Source: Neolewinella xylanilytica (GTDB taxonomy: Bacteria > Bacteroidota > Bacteroidia > Chitinophagales > Saprospiraceae). Taken from it: a stretch of DNA of 64,000 nucleotides. This document shows, piece by piece, positions 8,138 to 17,205 of the stretch. Positions within the stretch are counted from its first letter, which is position 1. Each line of letters opens with the position of its first letter. The DNA lies in NCBI RefSeq assembly GCF_002934605.1, contig NZ_PTJC01000008.1, positions 36,895 through 100,894 of the forward strand, in the 5' to 3' direction. The notes under the pieces are model-generated. The model was not told the origin of the DNA. It made no database searches and saw only the letters and a program-made list of their open reading frames with translations. The translations under genes were made by a program, and so were the position numbers.

Positions 8138-9985
8138 TTACATGCGTTCCGGCATCTCGATCCCCAGGATGCCCATTCCCGATTTCAGCACGTTACCCAC
8201 TGCCTGACAAAGGTACAGGCGGAAGGCCACGGCTGCTTCGGTATCCGCGCCGAGGATGCTCACGTCGTGCCAAAATTTGTGCAGGTTTTTGGCGAGTTCG
8301 TAGCAATACATGGCGACCATCGAGGGATCGTAGTTGGCGGCTGCGTCGTTCAGAAGGCCTGGATAGGCGTACAGCAGGCTGATCAGTTCGCGTTCGGCCG
8401 GTTCCAATTGGGTGTAGCCGGCAGCTTGGGAAAGATCGCGCTGACCGGCTTTCCGCCACACGGCCCGGGTGCGCACGTACGCGTTTTGGACGTATGGCCC
8501 GGTTTGGCCCTGCAGATCGACGCTTTCCTTCGGATCGAAGATCATGCGTTTCTGGGGGCCGACCTTGATGATCTGGAACTTCAGGGCCGCCATGCCGATC
8601 TTTTGAATGATCTCCCGCCGTTCGGTATCGCTGAGTTCGCTGGTGGATTCCCGCTCCAGACTGGATTGGTAGGCTTCCTGGATTACTTCGTCCATGAGAT
8701 CGTCGGCGTCGACCACGGTTCCTTCCCGGCTCTTCATGCGGCCGGTGGGCAGATCGACCATGCCGTAACTTAGGTGAAACAGTCCATCGGCGTAGGGTTC
8801 TTCCAGGCGCTTGAGAATCTCGAAGAGCACCTGAAAGTGGTAATTCTGCTCGTCGCCCACGGTATAGACCATCCGTTTGGCACCGAAGTCATCATAACGA
8901 AGCCTTGCGGTGCCCAGATCCTGGGTGATGTAGAGGCTGGTCCCATCGGCCCGAAGGATAGCCTTCTGGTCGAGCTTGGCATCGGTCAGGTCCACGAAGA
9001 CGGAGCCGTCTTCCTTACGGTAAAAGACGCCCTTATCCAGGCCGGCGTCGATCATATCCTTGCCGAGCAAGTAAGTCTCGCTCTCATAGTAGTTCTTGTC
9101 GAAGCTGACCCCCAAACGTTCGTAGGTCTCGTCGAATCCCTCGTACACCCAGTCGTTCATGCGGTTCCAGAGGGCAACGGTCTCCGGCTCGCCGTCCTCC
9201 CACCGCAGCAACATTTCCTTTGCCGCCCGCCCGAGATCGCTGTTTTCGTTGAAGTAGGTGTTTTTGTAACCCTTCCAAAAATCGGCGGGTGACAGGTCCT
9301 TCTTGTTTTTCTCTTCCAGGATCGCGGCGGCCTCGTCCGACTTTTGCCACGCCTTGTACTCTTCCTGAAAGTGCTGCTCGAACTTGATGTAATAATCGCC
9401 TACGAAGTGGTCCGCCTTAACGCCGGCCTTTTCGGGTACGGCCCCGTTTCCGTAGCGCTGCCAGGCGAGCATGGATTTGCAGATGGCAATGCCCCGGTTA
9501 TTGATGATCTGTACCCGAACCACGTCGTGTCCGGTGGCTTCCAGCAGCTTACTCGTCGACCAGCCTAGTAGGATGTTGCGAATGTGCCCCAGGTGCAGGG
9601 GTTTGTTGGTATTGGGGCTGGCGAATTCGACGACGACCTTGTCTTTGCCACCCGCCACGTGGCCGAAGCCCTCCCGCACGCCTGACTGTAGCAGAAAATC
9701 CATCCAGTAGCGGTCGGCAATCACTAAATTGAGGAACCCTTTGATCACGTTGAAGTCTTTCACTTCTTCCAGCGTTTCCTTCAGGCGAGCGCCGATCTCT
9801 TCGGCGATGACTTCGGGTTTCTTCTTGGCCAGGCGGGTCAGGGGAAAGGTGACGACGGTGAATTCCCCCTCGAACTCCTTGCGGGTGGACTGAAGGGTAA
9901 TTTCCTGTTCGCTGGCGTCCGGGCCGTACAGGTGGCGCAGGGCGTCACGGACGCCGGTTTCAAGTAATTCGGGTAATGCTTTCAT
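8138..9985 (-). CDS. argS: Arginyl-tRNA synthetase
   Basis: 615 residues, a usual ArgRS length. Attaches arginine to tRNA-Arg in the cytoplasm. Seen: the N-terminal Add1 domain, the class I HIGH motif as HLGHIRN in ASPNTNKPLHLGHIRNILLG, the catalytic-core segments VGDEQNYHFQVLF and MVDLPTGRMKSREGTVV, and a DALR anticodon-binding domain at the C-terminus (GQTGPYVQNAYVRTRAV, YELAKNLHKFWHDVSIL, ending GMGILGIEMPERM). The canonical KMSK is replaced by the MKSREG form typical of ArgRS. A TAnnTTTG promoter element lies nine bases upstream of the start. It converges with the glycosylase gene. Confidence 0.97.
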   Translation of the reverse strand: MKALPELLETGVRDALRHLYGPDASEQEITLQSTRKEFEGEFTVVTFPLTRLAKKKPEVIAEEIGARLKETLEEVKDFNVIKGFLNLVIADRYWMDFLLQSGVREGFGHVAGGKDKVVVEFASPNTNKPLHLGHIRNILLGWSTSKLLEATGHDVVRVQIINNRGIAICKSMLAWQRYGNGAVPEKAGVKADHFVGDYYIKFEQHFQEEYKAWQKSDEAAAILEEKNKKDLSPADFWKGYKNTYFNENSDLGRAAKEMLLRWEDGEPETVALWNRMNDWVYEGFDETYERLGVSFDKNYYESETYLLGKDMIDAGLDKGVFYRKEDGSVFVDLTDAKLDQKAILRADGTSLYITQDLGTARLRYDDFGAKRMVYTVGDEQNYHFQVLFEILKRLEEPYADGLFHLSYGMVDLPTGRMKSREGTVVDADDLMDEVIQEAYQSSLERESTSELSDTERREIIQKIGMAALKFQIIKVGPQKRMIFDPKESVDLQGQTGPYVQNAYVRTRAVWRKAGQRDLSQAAGYTQLEPAERELISLLYAYPGLLNDAAANYDPSMVAMYCYELAKNLHKFWHDVSILGADTEAAVAFRLYLCQAVGNVLKSGMGILGIEMPERM

Positions 9986-9993
9986 AACAGCGG

Positions 9994-10001
9994 CAAAGAT
10001 A
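9994..10001 (-). promoter_or_regulatory. Bacteroidota -7 promoter element for argS (TATCTTTG)
   Basis: On the minus strand TATCTTTG matches TAnnTTTG, ending nine bases before the argS ATG at 9985. It lies in the 18-base gap after the stop of the upstream minus-strand gene, so argS appears to have its own promoter with a very short 5' leader. Confidence 0.5.
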
Positions 10002-10003
10002 GA

Positions 10004-12859
10004 TCAAACTTCCACCGTACTCAAACCTACGCGTAGCTCTTCCAGGGCTTCCTGAGCTACCATGCGGACCTGCGCGCTGTCGGCGTCAGATGCCAAAAAG
10101 TAGTCCAGTACCGGGATGTAATCCGGGTCGTCGAAGGTCGAGATCAGCCGTAGGGCAGCAATTTTCAATCGCTCGTCCCGGTCACGTAGCAACCTGCGGA
10201 AGAACCGAAATTCCTGCCTGCGCAACAGGCCGATATCTACCTCCGTGCCAACGCCCTCTCCCCCGCCCTGGAGCTGGCGCTGGCGCCGGTCGAGCAGCGG
10301 AATAATCAGCCGCTTAAGACTGAGTTCGAGCAGGTTGTCGAGAAACTCGATGCCGCTAATCTGGATGGAGACCTGGTCGTCATTCAAGGCCAGGTGGACC
10401 GGAATGATGTCAGCCGAAGGATAACGTAGCCCCAGCAGCCGGAACAGCCGGTTGAACGTCGCCCGCATGCGCTGCTTCATCAGGCTGGTAAAGGCTTCCC
10501 GATAGACCAGCTCCTCCTCGCTTCGACCGAACTGGAGGAGAATCAGCTGATTGTGCAATTGCTCCTGCATGCTTTCGTACTGGCGGGCTTCGGCGACGAT
10601 TTGGCGATAGATCGTCTTGGCCGGCATGGAGCGTTTGGGGAAATCCCGCTTCACCGCATTCAGGGCCCGGATGACTTCCATCCGCAGCGGAAGGTCGCCG
10701 GGATAATGTCGCTCCATCAGCGAAAACAATAAATCGATCGACTGCGGTCGATCGATTTTCTCGATCACCTGGGGTAGGCGCCGCACCTCGGTGATTGACA
10801 GTTCCCCCGATGCGATCAGTCCGGGGATCAGCCCGAGCAGCCCCTCCTGGTACTGCACCAGGGCGTTAATGGCCAACGGGCGCACTTCCGGATGGGTAAT
10901 GAGGTGCAAGAGGGGAACGATCAGGTCTTCGTGCTGGCTCTCCCCGGCAGCCAGGATCGCGTAGCGCAGTATCTCCTCATCTTCCAGCAGCAGGCACCGC
11001 TGGATGAAGGATCTCCCGGCAGCTAACTGGGACCTGCCGGATGCCTTGAGCAGGTAAACGTACCACTGGCGGCGGCTATCCGCATCGAGGTCGCGTAACT
11101 GCCGGATACGGCGCCGCAATCGTTGGCTGACCTGCCACTGCTTCCGGCTGAATGAGTTCCCGGCGGTTTCCGTAGCCAGGCTCACCAGGGCAGCTCCGGC
11201 TACTTCCGGGTCCGAATGGTCCAGCAAAGGCTCCAGCACTTCCTTCCCCACCGACTGCGTGCGGGAAAACAGGTAATCAAAGGCGGCACTCCGAACGGTC
11301 GGGTCGGCGTCTTCCAACAACGCGATGACTTCCTCCACCAGTTCGGTGCCCGGCTGCAGGTATAAGCTCCGGAGGGCGCGGGCCCGAACGTTGGGCGACG
11401 GGTGGGCCAGCAGTCGGGTGATGGGCTCTCGAAAGGTGGCGTTACTCAGGTCGTCGGCCCGCTCCAGTACGTAGAGCAGCTGCTTTTCGTGGGTGCTCAT
11501 CTGCCCTTCCTCGAGTACCTGGAGGAAGCCGGCCATCACTTTGCGGTGGTGACTGCGCAGGCGATTGCGGTGTTCCTTGGGCTTTAGGTGGGACAACTGG
11601 GCGCGGAAGGCCTCGATGTATTCTTCCCGAATCAGGATCACGCTGAGCATCCACACGACCACCAGAATCAAGACCACCCAGCTAATCGAAGGAGCCGAGA
11701 ATCCCAGTAATTGGGTGAGCCCGATGAGCAACAAGCCCCCCAACCCACCGGCTAGGCTGTCGACGAATACGTCGATGTAGGTTTTCACCTTCTTTTTCGT
11801 TTCCTCGTCGAGGGGAAGGAACAGCATTTCGATGCTGGCCCGGCTGAGACTCTGCTTCAGGCTTCCGTCGATGGACCGGCTGATGATCGCCGCCGACAGC
11901 CCGGGCATGAAGAGCATCGTAATGGCACCAATGCCCAGGCCAACGGGTAGGAAAAGAAGGGCCCCGCTCACCCCGATGCCCTGCACCACCCGCTGGGTAA
12001 GGAGTAACTGGATCGCCAGCGCCACGATATTGAAGGTGGAATACCAAAAGCCGAAGAAACCGGCCAGCCGGTCCTGATCGCCGTAGCGCTCCGCCGCCAG
12101 CACGCTGAACTGGTAATCGACCAGTTTGGCTACGATGACGCTAAGCGCCACGACGCCGCACAGCAGGAGGAGGTGCTTACTGGCGAAGATCAGCCGGTGG
12201 GGGGCCTCGTAGGCCGTACTCGATTTTTTCTTCCGGGAGAGCATACTCTGCTTACGCAGTACGTAGCGCCGCCAAATGATGGCCGTCAGCAACAGGCTGG
12301 GCACGAGCAGCGCGGCGGCCACCAGGATGAGGTTGCGGGCACCGATCTCCTGTGCCAAAAGCGAGGTGATGTACCCACCGGCAATACCGCCGGCAATGGC
12401 CCCGGCGCCGATCAGTCCGAACAATCGTTTGGCTTGCCGCACGTCAAATACGAAACTGGCCATCATCCAGAACTGGGAGGCGGCCAGTACGCCAAAAATA
12501 GCGGTCCAGAGGTAGAGCACGATGGCGATCGTCGGTCGCGCCAGGGGAATGCGCATGAACAGGGAGCAAACCAGCAGGATTCCGAGGCAGACGACCAAGG
12601 ACACGAAGCTTACCCGCAGTAAACTGTAGCGGCGCAGGGCCGCCGAATAGCCGGTACTCACCACCGCGGCCAGCACGGCGGTCGCCAAAAAGATGTAGGG
12701 CAAGCCGATGGCGCCGTACTCCGAAAGGAACATCGCGCTGGCGGTAGGCTTGACGATGAGGAGCGTACAAATAATCAAAAAAACCAGCAGCTGTAGCATA
12801 AGCACGGCCCCCCACTCTCCCGGGCGGGCACGAAATACCTTGCTTAAAACTTGCTGCAT
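10004..12859 (-). CDS. MFS/nucleotide-transporter-like membrane protein fused to HEAT repeats
   Basis: 951 residues. The first 420 hold about ten to twelve hydrophobic segments, beginning MQQVLSKVFRARPGEW and LQLLVFLIICTLLIVKPTAS, in a layout like the Npt1/Npt2 ATP:ADP antiporter or MFS families. After the basic linker EAFRAQLSHLKPKEHRNRLR the rest is cytoplasmic and built of HEAT repeats (for example HPSPNVRARALRSLYL, DADPTVRSAAFDYLFSR, HSDPEVAGAALVSLATE, and near the end DRDERLKIAALRLISTF). Bacteroidota commonly carry such fusions; the transported substrate is not known. HEAT arrays bind proteins, so the tail may couple transport to a partner. It ends just before the argS promoter. Confidence 0.8.
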   Translation of the reverse strand: MQQVLSKVFRARPGEWGAVLMLQLLVFLIICTLLIVKPTASAMFLSEYGAIGLPYIFLATAVLAAVVSTGYSAALRRYSLLRVSFVSLVVCLGILLVCSLFMRIPLARPTIAIVLYLWTAIFGVLAASQFWMMASFVFDVRQAKRLFGLIGAGAIAGGIAGGYITSLLAQEIGARNLILVAAALLVPSLLLTAIIWRRYVLRKQSMLSRKKKSSTAYEAPHRLIFASKHLLLLCGVVALSVIVAKLVDYQFSVLAAERYGDQDRLAGFFGFWYSTFNIVALAIQLLLTQRVVQGIGVSGALLFLPVGLGIGAITMLFMPGLSAAIISRSIDGSLKQSLSRASIEMLFLPLDEETKKKVKTYIDVFVDSLAGGLGGLLLIGLTQLLGFSAPSISWVVLILVVVWMLSVILIREEYIEAFRAQLSHLKPKEHRNRLRSHHRKVMAGFLQVLEEGQMSTHEKQLLYVLERADDLSNATFREPITRLLAHPSPNVRARALRSLYLQPGTELVEEVIALLEDADPTVRSAAFDYLFSRTQSVGKEVLEPLLDHSDPEVAGAALVSLATETAGNSFSRKQWQVSQRLRRRIRQLRDLDADSRRQWYVYLLKASGRSQLAAGRSFIQRCLLLEDEEILRYAILAAGESQHEDLIVPLLHLITHPEVRPLAINALVQYQEGLLGLIPGLIASGELSITEVRRLPQVIEKIDRPQSIDLLFSLMERHYPGDLPLRMEVIRALNAVKRDFPKRSMPAKTIYRQIVAEARQYESMQEQLHNQLILLQFGRSEEELVYREAFTSLMKQRMRATFNRLFRLLGLRYPSADIIPVHLALNDDQVSIQISGIEFLDNLLELSLKRLIIPLLDRRQRQLQGGGEGVGTEVDIGLLRRQEFRFFRRLLRDRDERLKIAALRLISTFDDPDYIPVLDYFLASDADSAQVRMVAQEALEELRVGLSTVEV

Positions 12860-12924
12860 ACGGACACGTTAATTCCCTGACACCCCCTCACGGGGATACT
12901 CGTCCAACAATTCAATCCAATACC

Positions 12925-13518
12925 ATGTCTACCACCCCCCGTTTTGGTGAAGTAATTTCAGAATTAAATAATAACGACCGACAGGAGACCATCGTGCTCG
13001 GTGGCGGCTGCTTTTGGTGTACCGAGGCCGTTTTTATTGATATCGAAGGCGTCGAACGCGTCGTTAGCGGTTATGCCGGCGGCTCGGCGGAAACCGCAAA
13101 TTACGAAGCGGTATGCACCAAAGGTACCGACCACGTGGAAGTAATTTTAGTGGAATTCGATCCGCAGGTGATCGGACGGAAAGAAATTCTGGAAATTTTC
13201 TTCGCCGCGCACGACCCTACCACGCCCAATCGCCAGGGCAATGACGTCGGCCCGCAGTACCGTAGCGCGATCTTTTACACCAGCGACGAGCAAAAAGCCG
13301 CCGCGGAGGAACTGATTGCTGATTTAGTCCCGGATCTGTATGGTAAGCAGGCGGTTACGGACCTGATTCCCTTCACTTCCTTCTACCCGGCGGAGGAGTA
13401 TCACCAGAATTATTACACCAAGGTTGGCGACCGCAACAGCTACTGCACCTTCGTCATCAGCCCGAAGGTGGGTAAGATCCGCAAGAAGTACAGCCATCGC
13501 CTGAAGTCCCGTGCATGA
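12925..13518 (+). CDS. msrA: Peptide methionine sulfoxide reductase MsrA
   Basis: 197 residues. Reduces methionine-S-sulfoxide in proteins, with electrons from thioredoxin. The active-site motif GCFWC is present (Cys29 nucleophile), followed by GVERVVSGYAGG, CTKGTDHVEVILVEFDP, FFAAHDPTTPNRQGNDVGPQ, YRSAIFYTSDEQ and the PAEEYHQNYY segment. No resolving-cysteine pair is obvious at the C-terminus beyond YCTFVISPKV, so Cys in NSYCTF may be the resolving residue. No signal peptide, so cytoplasmic. The stop overlaps the FKBP gene by four bases, making a two-gene operon for protein repair and folding. Confidence 0.96.
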   Translation: MSTTPRFGEVISELNNNDRQETIVLGGGCFWCTEAVFIDIEGVERVVSGYAGGSAETANYEAVCTKGTDHVEVILVEFDPQVIGRKEILEIFFAAHDPTTPNRQGNDVGPQYRSAIFYTSDEQKAAAEELIADLVPDLYGKQAVTDLIPFTSFYPAEEYHQNYYTKVGDRNSYCTFVISPKVGKIRKKYSHRLKSRA

Positions 13519-14171
13519 AACGTTTAGGCGGCCCGCTTGTATTGTTACTTTTTACCGCCGCCCTAGCGGCGCAAAACCAAGCATCCTATATGGATACCAC
13601 CAGCTATAGTCTCGGCATCGTGCTGAGTCAAAACCTAAAAGCCCAGGGCTTCGACAGTATTGACGCCCAAAGTCTCGCCAAGGGATTTCAGGACGGCCTG
13701 GACGGCAATTCGACCGTAACGCCCGAACAGGCTAACATGCACATTCAGGATTATCTACAAAAGGCGGCGGCGAGCGCAGGTTCGGAAGCCCGCCAGGAAG
13801 GAGAAGCCTTCCTCGCGGAGAACGCCAAACGCGCGGAAGTCAAAACCACCGATTCCGGCCTCCAGTACGAGGTGTTGAAAGAAGGTAGCGGGGCCAGCCC
13901 CTCGGCGGCCGAAACGGTGAAGGTGCACTACCACGGTACGCTGACCGACGGGACGGTTTTCGACAGTTCCGTCGACCGCGGTCAGACCATCGAGTTTCCC
14001 CTAAACCGCGTGATCTCCGGATGGACGGAAGGGTTACAGCTCATGAAGGTAGGCGCCAAGTATCGGTTTTACATTCCCTACCACCTGGCTTACGGCGAGC
14101 GTGGTTCGCCTCCCGCCATTCCCCCCTACTCCACGCTGATTTTCGACGTAGAACTGTTCGAGGTCAAATAA
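13515..14171 (+). CDS. Exported FKBP-type peptidyl-prolyl isomerase (FklB/Mip-like)
   Basis: 218 residues. The N-terminus MKRLGGPLVLLLFTAALAAQ is a signal peptide, so the protein is probably periplasmic. Residues 25-110 form the FKBP_N dimerisation helices (SYSLGIVLSQNLKAQGFDSI, LAKGFQDGLDG, NMHIQDYL), and residues 125-218 form the FKBP_C domain with SGLQYEVLKEGSG, VKVHYHGTLTDGTVFDSS, GWTEGLQLMKVGAKYRFYIP and LAYGERGSPPAIPPYSTLIF, where the drug/substrate pocket residues Tyr, Phe, Asp, Trp and Tyr can be recognised. It assists folding of exported proteins. Translationally coupled to msrA (ATGA overlap). Confidence 0.93.
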   Translation: MKRLGGPLVLLLFTAALAAQNQASYMDTTSYSLGIVLSQNLKAQGFDSIDAQSLAKGFQDGLDGNSTVTPEQANMHIQDYLQKAAASAGSEARQEGEAFLAENAKRAEVKTTDSGLQYEVLKEGSGASPSAAETVKVHYHGTLTDGTVFDSSVDRGQTIEFPLNRVISGWTEGLQLMKVGAKYRFYIPYHLAYGERGSPPAIPPYSTLIFDVELFEVK

Positions 14172-14352
14172 GCGAGGCTACGGCCGTGTCCACGGGCTGG
14201 GTACCCATGAGCCGTTGGAATACTTCGACGAGTTCTTGGGTGGCACCCATCCCGTGGGCGGCGGCTCCTAGCATCAGCGTCGTTACCACAAAGGTGATCA
14301 GGCGGGCCTGGCGACGGTGCTTGCGTTCGTTCTTGATGGTCAGGTAACTCAT
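14164..14352 (-). CDS. Small putative membrane protein
   Basis: 62 residues: a basic N-terminus (MSYLTIKNERKHRRQARL), one hydrophobic segment (ITFVVTTLMLGAAAHGMGAT) and a short polar tail. It could be a single-span membrane protein or a small exported protein. An A-rich stretch precedes the ATG, as is common in Bacteroidota. Its end overlaps the stop of the convergent FKBP gene by eight bases. Family unknown; the composition and the free upstream region support a gene, but only modestly. Confidence 0.5.
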   Translation of the reverse strand: MSYLTIKNERKHRRQARLITFVVTTLMLGAAAHGMGATQELVEVFQRLMGTQPVDTAVASLI

Positions 14353-14523
14353 AGTTTTTATTGGTATCGTGGATAATGTAGTTCGCTACGTATAAAATAG
14401 GTAGCGTGTTGTAGACATAGCGTATTATCCACGCGCTTTAATATTTCCTTTAGCCGTTCTTTACGGAACGGTAGTTTATGTCCAGGAAACGGCAACCGTT
14501 ACCCGGTTAAACAAATTAATTTC

Positions 14524-15192
14524 ATGGAAAGCCTTTCCGATCACTATAACGCCCTCAGCCGGGAAATCGCCTCCTCGGGAGCCCGGCTGGTTGCCGTGAC
14601 CAAGACACATCCCGTAGAAAAGATCCGGGAACTGTACGAACTGGGCCACCGCGATTTCGGCGAGAACCGCGTCAGTGAGTTAGTGGAAAAGTACGAGCAG
14701 CTTCCAAAGGACATCAACTGGCACTTCATCGGCCACCTCCAACGCAACAAGGCCAAGCACGTCATCCCCCTGGTTTCCTTAATCCATTCGGGCGACAGCC
14801 TGCGCCTCCTGCGGGAGCTGGATAAGCGCTCCGATGATTCCCGCACCGATGTACTCCTCCAGTACCACATCGCCGAAGAAGAAAGCAAGTACGGACTGAC
14901 CCGCGAAACGGGTCGGCAGCTTATGGAATCGGTCCGCGAGGAACCACTCCACCACGTGCGTATCGTGGGCGTCATGGGTATGGCCACCTACACCGAAAAC
15001 GAAGAGCAGGTCGCCGAGGAATTTCGCACGCTGCACGAAATATACGCCGAGCTGAAAGCCGCCTACTTCGAGGAAGACCCGGCGTTCACCGAGATCAGTA
15101 TGGGCATGTCGAACGATTACCCGATCGCACTCAAGCAGGGCAGCACCCTGGTACGGATCGGCAGCCGGTTATTGGGCGAGCGTCCGCAGTAG
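14524..15192 (+). CDS. YggS/PLPBP family pyridoxal phosphate homeostasis protein
   Basis: 222 residues, the usual length. The family binds PLP without a known catalytic reaction and keeps vitamin B6 and amino acid pools in balance. Lys27 in ARLVAVTKTHPVEKIRELYE is the PLP Schiff-base lysine; DFGENRVSELVEKYEQL, INWHFIGHLQRNKAKHVIP, the GLTRETG segment, IVGVMGMATYTENEEQV and the phosphate-binding EISMGMSNDYPIALKQGSTLV followed by RIGSRLLGERP are all seen. It stands alone between divergent or convergent neighbours; the 171 bases upstream contain a short hairpin (CCGTTC...GAACGG, 14454-14471) but no clear promoter consensus. Confidence 0.95.
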   Translation: MESLSDHYNALSREIASSGARLVAVTKTHPVEKIRELYELGHRDFGENRVSELVEKYEQLPKDINWHFIGHLQRNKAKHVIPLVSLIHSGDSLRLLRELDKRSDDSRTDVLLQYHIAEEESKYGLTRETGRQLMESVREEPLHHVRIVGVMGMATYTENEEQVAEEFRTLHEIYAELKAAYFEEDPAFTEISMGMSNDYPIALKQGSTLVRIGSRLLGERPQ

Positions 15193-15207
15193 CGGCAATG
15201 CTCAGGC

Positions 15208-16047
15208 TCACCGAAAGCGCCAGGCCAGCATCCGACTTCGCTTGTTTCCCTGCTCCATGGGTAACACCCTTACTTCCGCGGCTCGCAACCGCTCCAGGTC
15301 CGCTTTCGCAGCCTGTAGGTATCCCTTTTTGGACACCAGGGTGGTGAACCATCCTACCCGATCCCCGAAGGCGTGACTCTCCCGGATCATGTTCCGTAAG
15401 AATTGTTGCTCGCCCCCGGCCGTCCAGAGTTCCGTGTCCGACCCTCCGAACGACAAGCCGTTGTCCTCCCTACCGAGTTTCCGCCACTTTTTTTTGCCGG
15501 CGGCTACGGCAGCTTCCCGGCTTTCGTAAAAGGGGGGATTACAGAGGGTGGCGCCGAAGCGTTCTCCCGGCCGGATGACGTTGGTAAAAAACCGCGACGG
15601 CTCCGGCTGCAACCGCACGTCCACCCGCCGTTTCAGCACCGGGTTCATTGTGGCGATAGCAGTGGCCACCTTGACGGCACGAGCGCTGATATCGGAAGCC
15701 ACGAAGTCCCACCGGTATTCCACTACGCCAAGAATGGGATAAATCAGGCTGGCCCCGGTGCCAATGTCAAGCACCCGGCCCGGCTCGCCGGTTAAGTCAG
15801 CCAGGGCGTGGATGTAGTCGAGCCGACCGGGGATCGGTGGCACCAGATGCCCCTCCGGCAGGTCCCAGTGGGTAAGACCGTAGTCCCGCCGTAGCAGCGC
15901 ACGATTCAGCAGGACCAGTGCCTCGCGCTTACTAAAATCCAGCGATCGGCCGGCCGGGGTAGTTACCAAGTATTCGCCAAGTCGGGGCTCGCGGGCGATC
16001 AGCGCCGGAAAATCATGTTTGTCCTGGTAACGATTGCGGGGATGCAC
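15208..16047 (-). CDS. rlmF: 23S rRNA (adenine-1618-N6)-methyltransferase, RlmF family
   Basis: About 279 residues from a GTG start at 16047, chosen because RlmF proteins begin HPRNRHQ..YDF and here the sequence reads (V)HPRNRYQDKHDFPALI right from that GTG. Uses S-adenosylmethionine: the SAM site is VLDIGTGASLIYPILG and the catalytic motif is LCNPPFYES (NPPF). The C-terminal GWFTTLVSKKGYLQAAKADL and EQGNKRSRMLAWRF also fit the family. Acts on the large ribosomal subunit RNA in the cytoplasm. An in-frame ATG at 16125 would add 26 residues unlike the family and touch the divergent neighbour. Confidence 0.92.
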   Translation of the reverse strand: MHPRNRYQDKHDFPALIAREPRLGEYLVTTPAGRSLDFSKREALVLLNRALLRRDYGLTHWDLPEGHLVPPIPGRLDYIHALADLTGEPGRVLDIGTGASLIYPILGVVEYRWDFVASDISARAVKVATAIATMNPVLKRRVDVRLQPEPSRFFTNVIRPGERFGATLCNPPFYESREAAVAAGKKKWRKLGREDNGLSFGGSDTELWTAGGEQQFLRNMIRESHAFGDRVGWFTTLVSKKGYLQAAKADLERLRAAEVRVLPMEQGNKRSRMLAWRFR

Positions 16048-16126
16048 GGAAAATCTTTGTTGGATATAAGCTCGGCATTCGGAACACCGCACTTCCCGCA
16101 ACGTTGTTGGTAAACCCACTCCCACT

Positions 16127-17194
16127 ATGAAAATCTACCACTGCGGCCACTGCCACTACCCCGTTTACTTCGAAAACGTAAGCTGTAGCAACTGCGGCAA
16201 CTGGCTCGGATACGCCAGCGAAACGGATGACATGATTGCCCTCCGCCCCGGCGAAACGGAATGGAACCACCCCGCCGGCAACGGTAGCCTGATTAAGTAC
16301 TGCGATAATCACCGCCACCAGGCCTGTAACTGGGTCATTCCGTCAGACGATCCCACCGGACTCTGTGATGCCTGCGACCTGAACCGCACCGTCCCCAACC
16401 TGAGCGACCCGGAGAAGCTGCGCGAGTGGCAGGAACTGGAAATGGCCAAACACCGCCTGGTGTACGCCCTCAACCGACTCGGATTGCCGGTAAAAGACAA
16501 AATTACCCATCCCGACCGGGGACTTGCCTTCGACTTTCTGGCTTCTGAGGATGCCGACGAACCGGTGATGACCGGTCATGACGATGGGCTCATCACGCTG
16601 AACGTCGACGAAGCCGACTCCGTCAATCGCGAGGCGACCCGCATCCAGCTACACGAGAAATACCGCACCCTAATCGGTCACTTTCGCCACGAGGTCGGCC
16701 ATTATTACTGGGATCTACTCGTTCTCGCCAACCCTACCTTATTGGAAGAATTCCGGCGACTGTTCGGTGACGACCGCGCCGACTACGGCGAAGCCCTCAA
16801 CCAACACTACCAGAACGGTGCCCCCCGGGGCTGGGAATCGAATTACATCAGTGAGTACGCCACCATGCACCCCTGGGAAGACTGGGCGGAAACCTGGGCG
16901 CACTACCTGCACCTCATGGATATGCTGGAGACGGCCCATTCCTTCGGAATGACGGTCAACCCACCCACCACCCCAGACCTGATGATGCGGGCGGAAGCCG
17001 ATTTCGACCCCTACCGGGAGCGGGACATGGAGAAGATCCTGAAGGTTTGCGTCCCCCTCACTTTCGCCATCAATAGCCTGAACCGGGGCATGGGCCGGCC
17101 CGATCTGTACCCCTTCGTCATTAACGATTCGGTGCGGGCCAAACTGGCCTTCGTGAATAGGGTGATCGATTCAGCACGGCAGTCGACGTATTAA
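16127..17194 (+). CDS. Zinc-ribbon putative zinc-binding metallopeptidase (Peptidase_Mx-like)
   Basis: 355 residues without a signal peptide. The N-terminus is a zinc ribbon (YHCGHCHYPVYFENVSCSNC, a second Cys/His set in YCDNHRHQACNW and LCDACDLNRTVPN). The catalytic part has RHEVGHYYWDLL, an HExxH-type motif (HEVGH), and later HPWEDWAETWAHYLHLMD, where an acidic residue or histidine may supply the third ligand. This matches the putative zinc-binding metallopeptidase family seen in many bacteria; its substrates are unknown. The gene is divergent from rlmF with a 79-base gap and convergent with the TonB-like gene. Confidence 0.85.
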   Translation: MKIYHCGHCHYPVYFENVSCSNCGNWLGYASETDDMIALRPGETEWNHPAGNGSLIKYCDNHRHQACNWVIPSDDPTGLCDACDLNRTVPNLSDPEKLREWQELEMAKHRLVYALNRLGLPVKDKITHPDRGLAFDFLASEDADEPVMTGHDDGLITLNVDEADSVNREATRIQLHEKYRTLIGHFRHEVGHYYWDLLVLANPTLLEEFRRLFGDDRADYGEALNQHYQNGAPRGWESNYISEYATMHPWEDWAETWAHYLHLMDMLETAHSFGMTVNPPTTPDLMMRAEADFDPYRERDMEKILKVCVPLTFAINSLNRGMGRPDLYPFVINDSVRAKLAFVNRVIDSARQSTY

Positions 17195-17205
17195 GCCTTC
17201 GGCCC

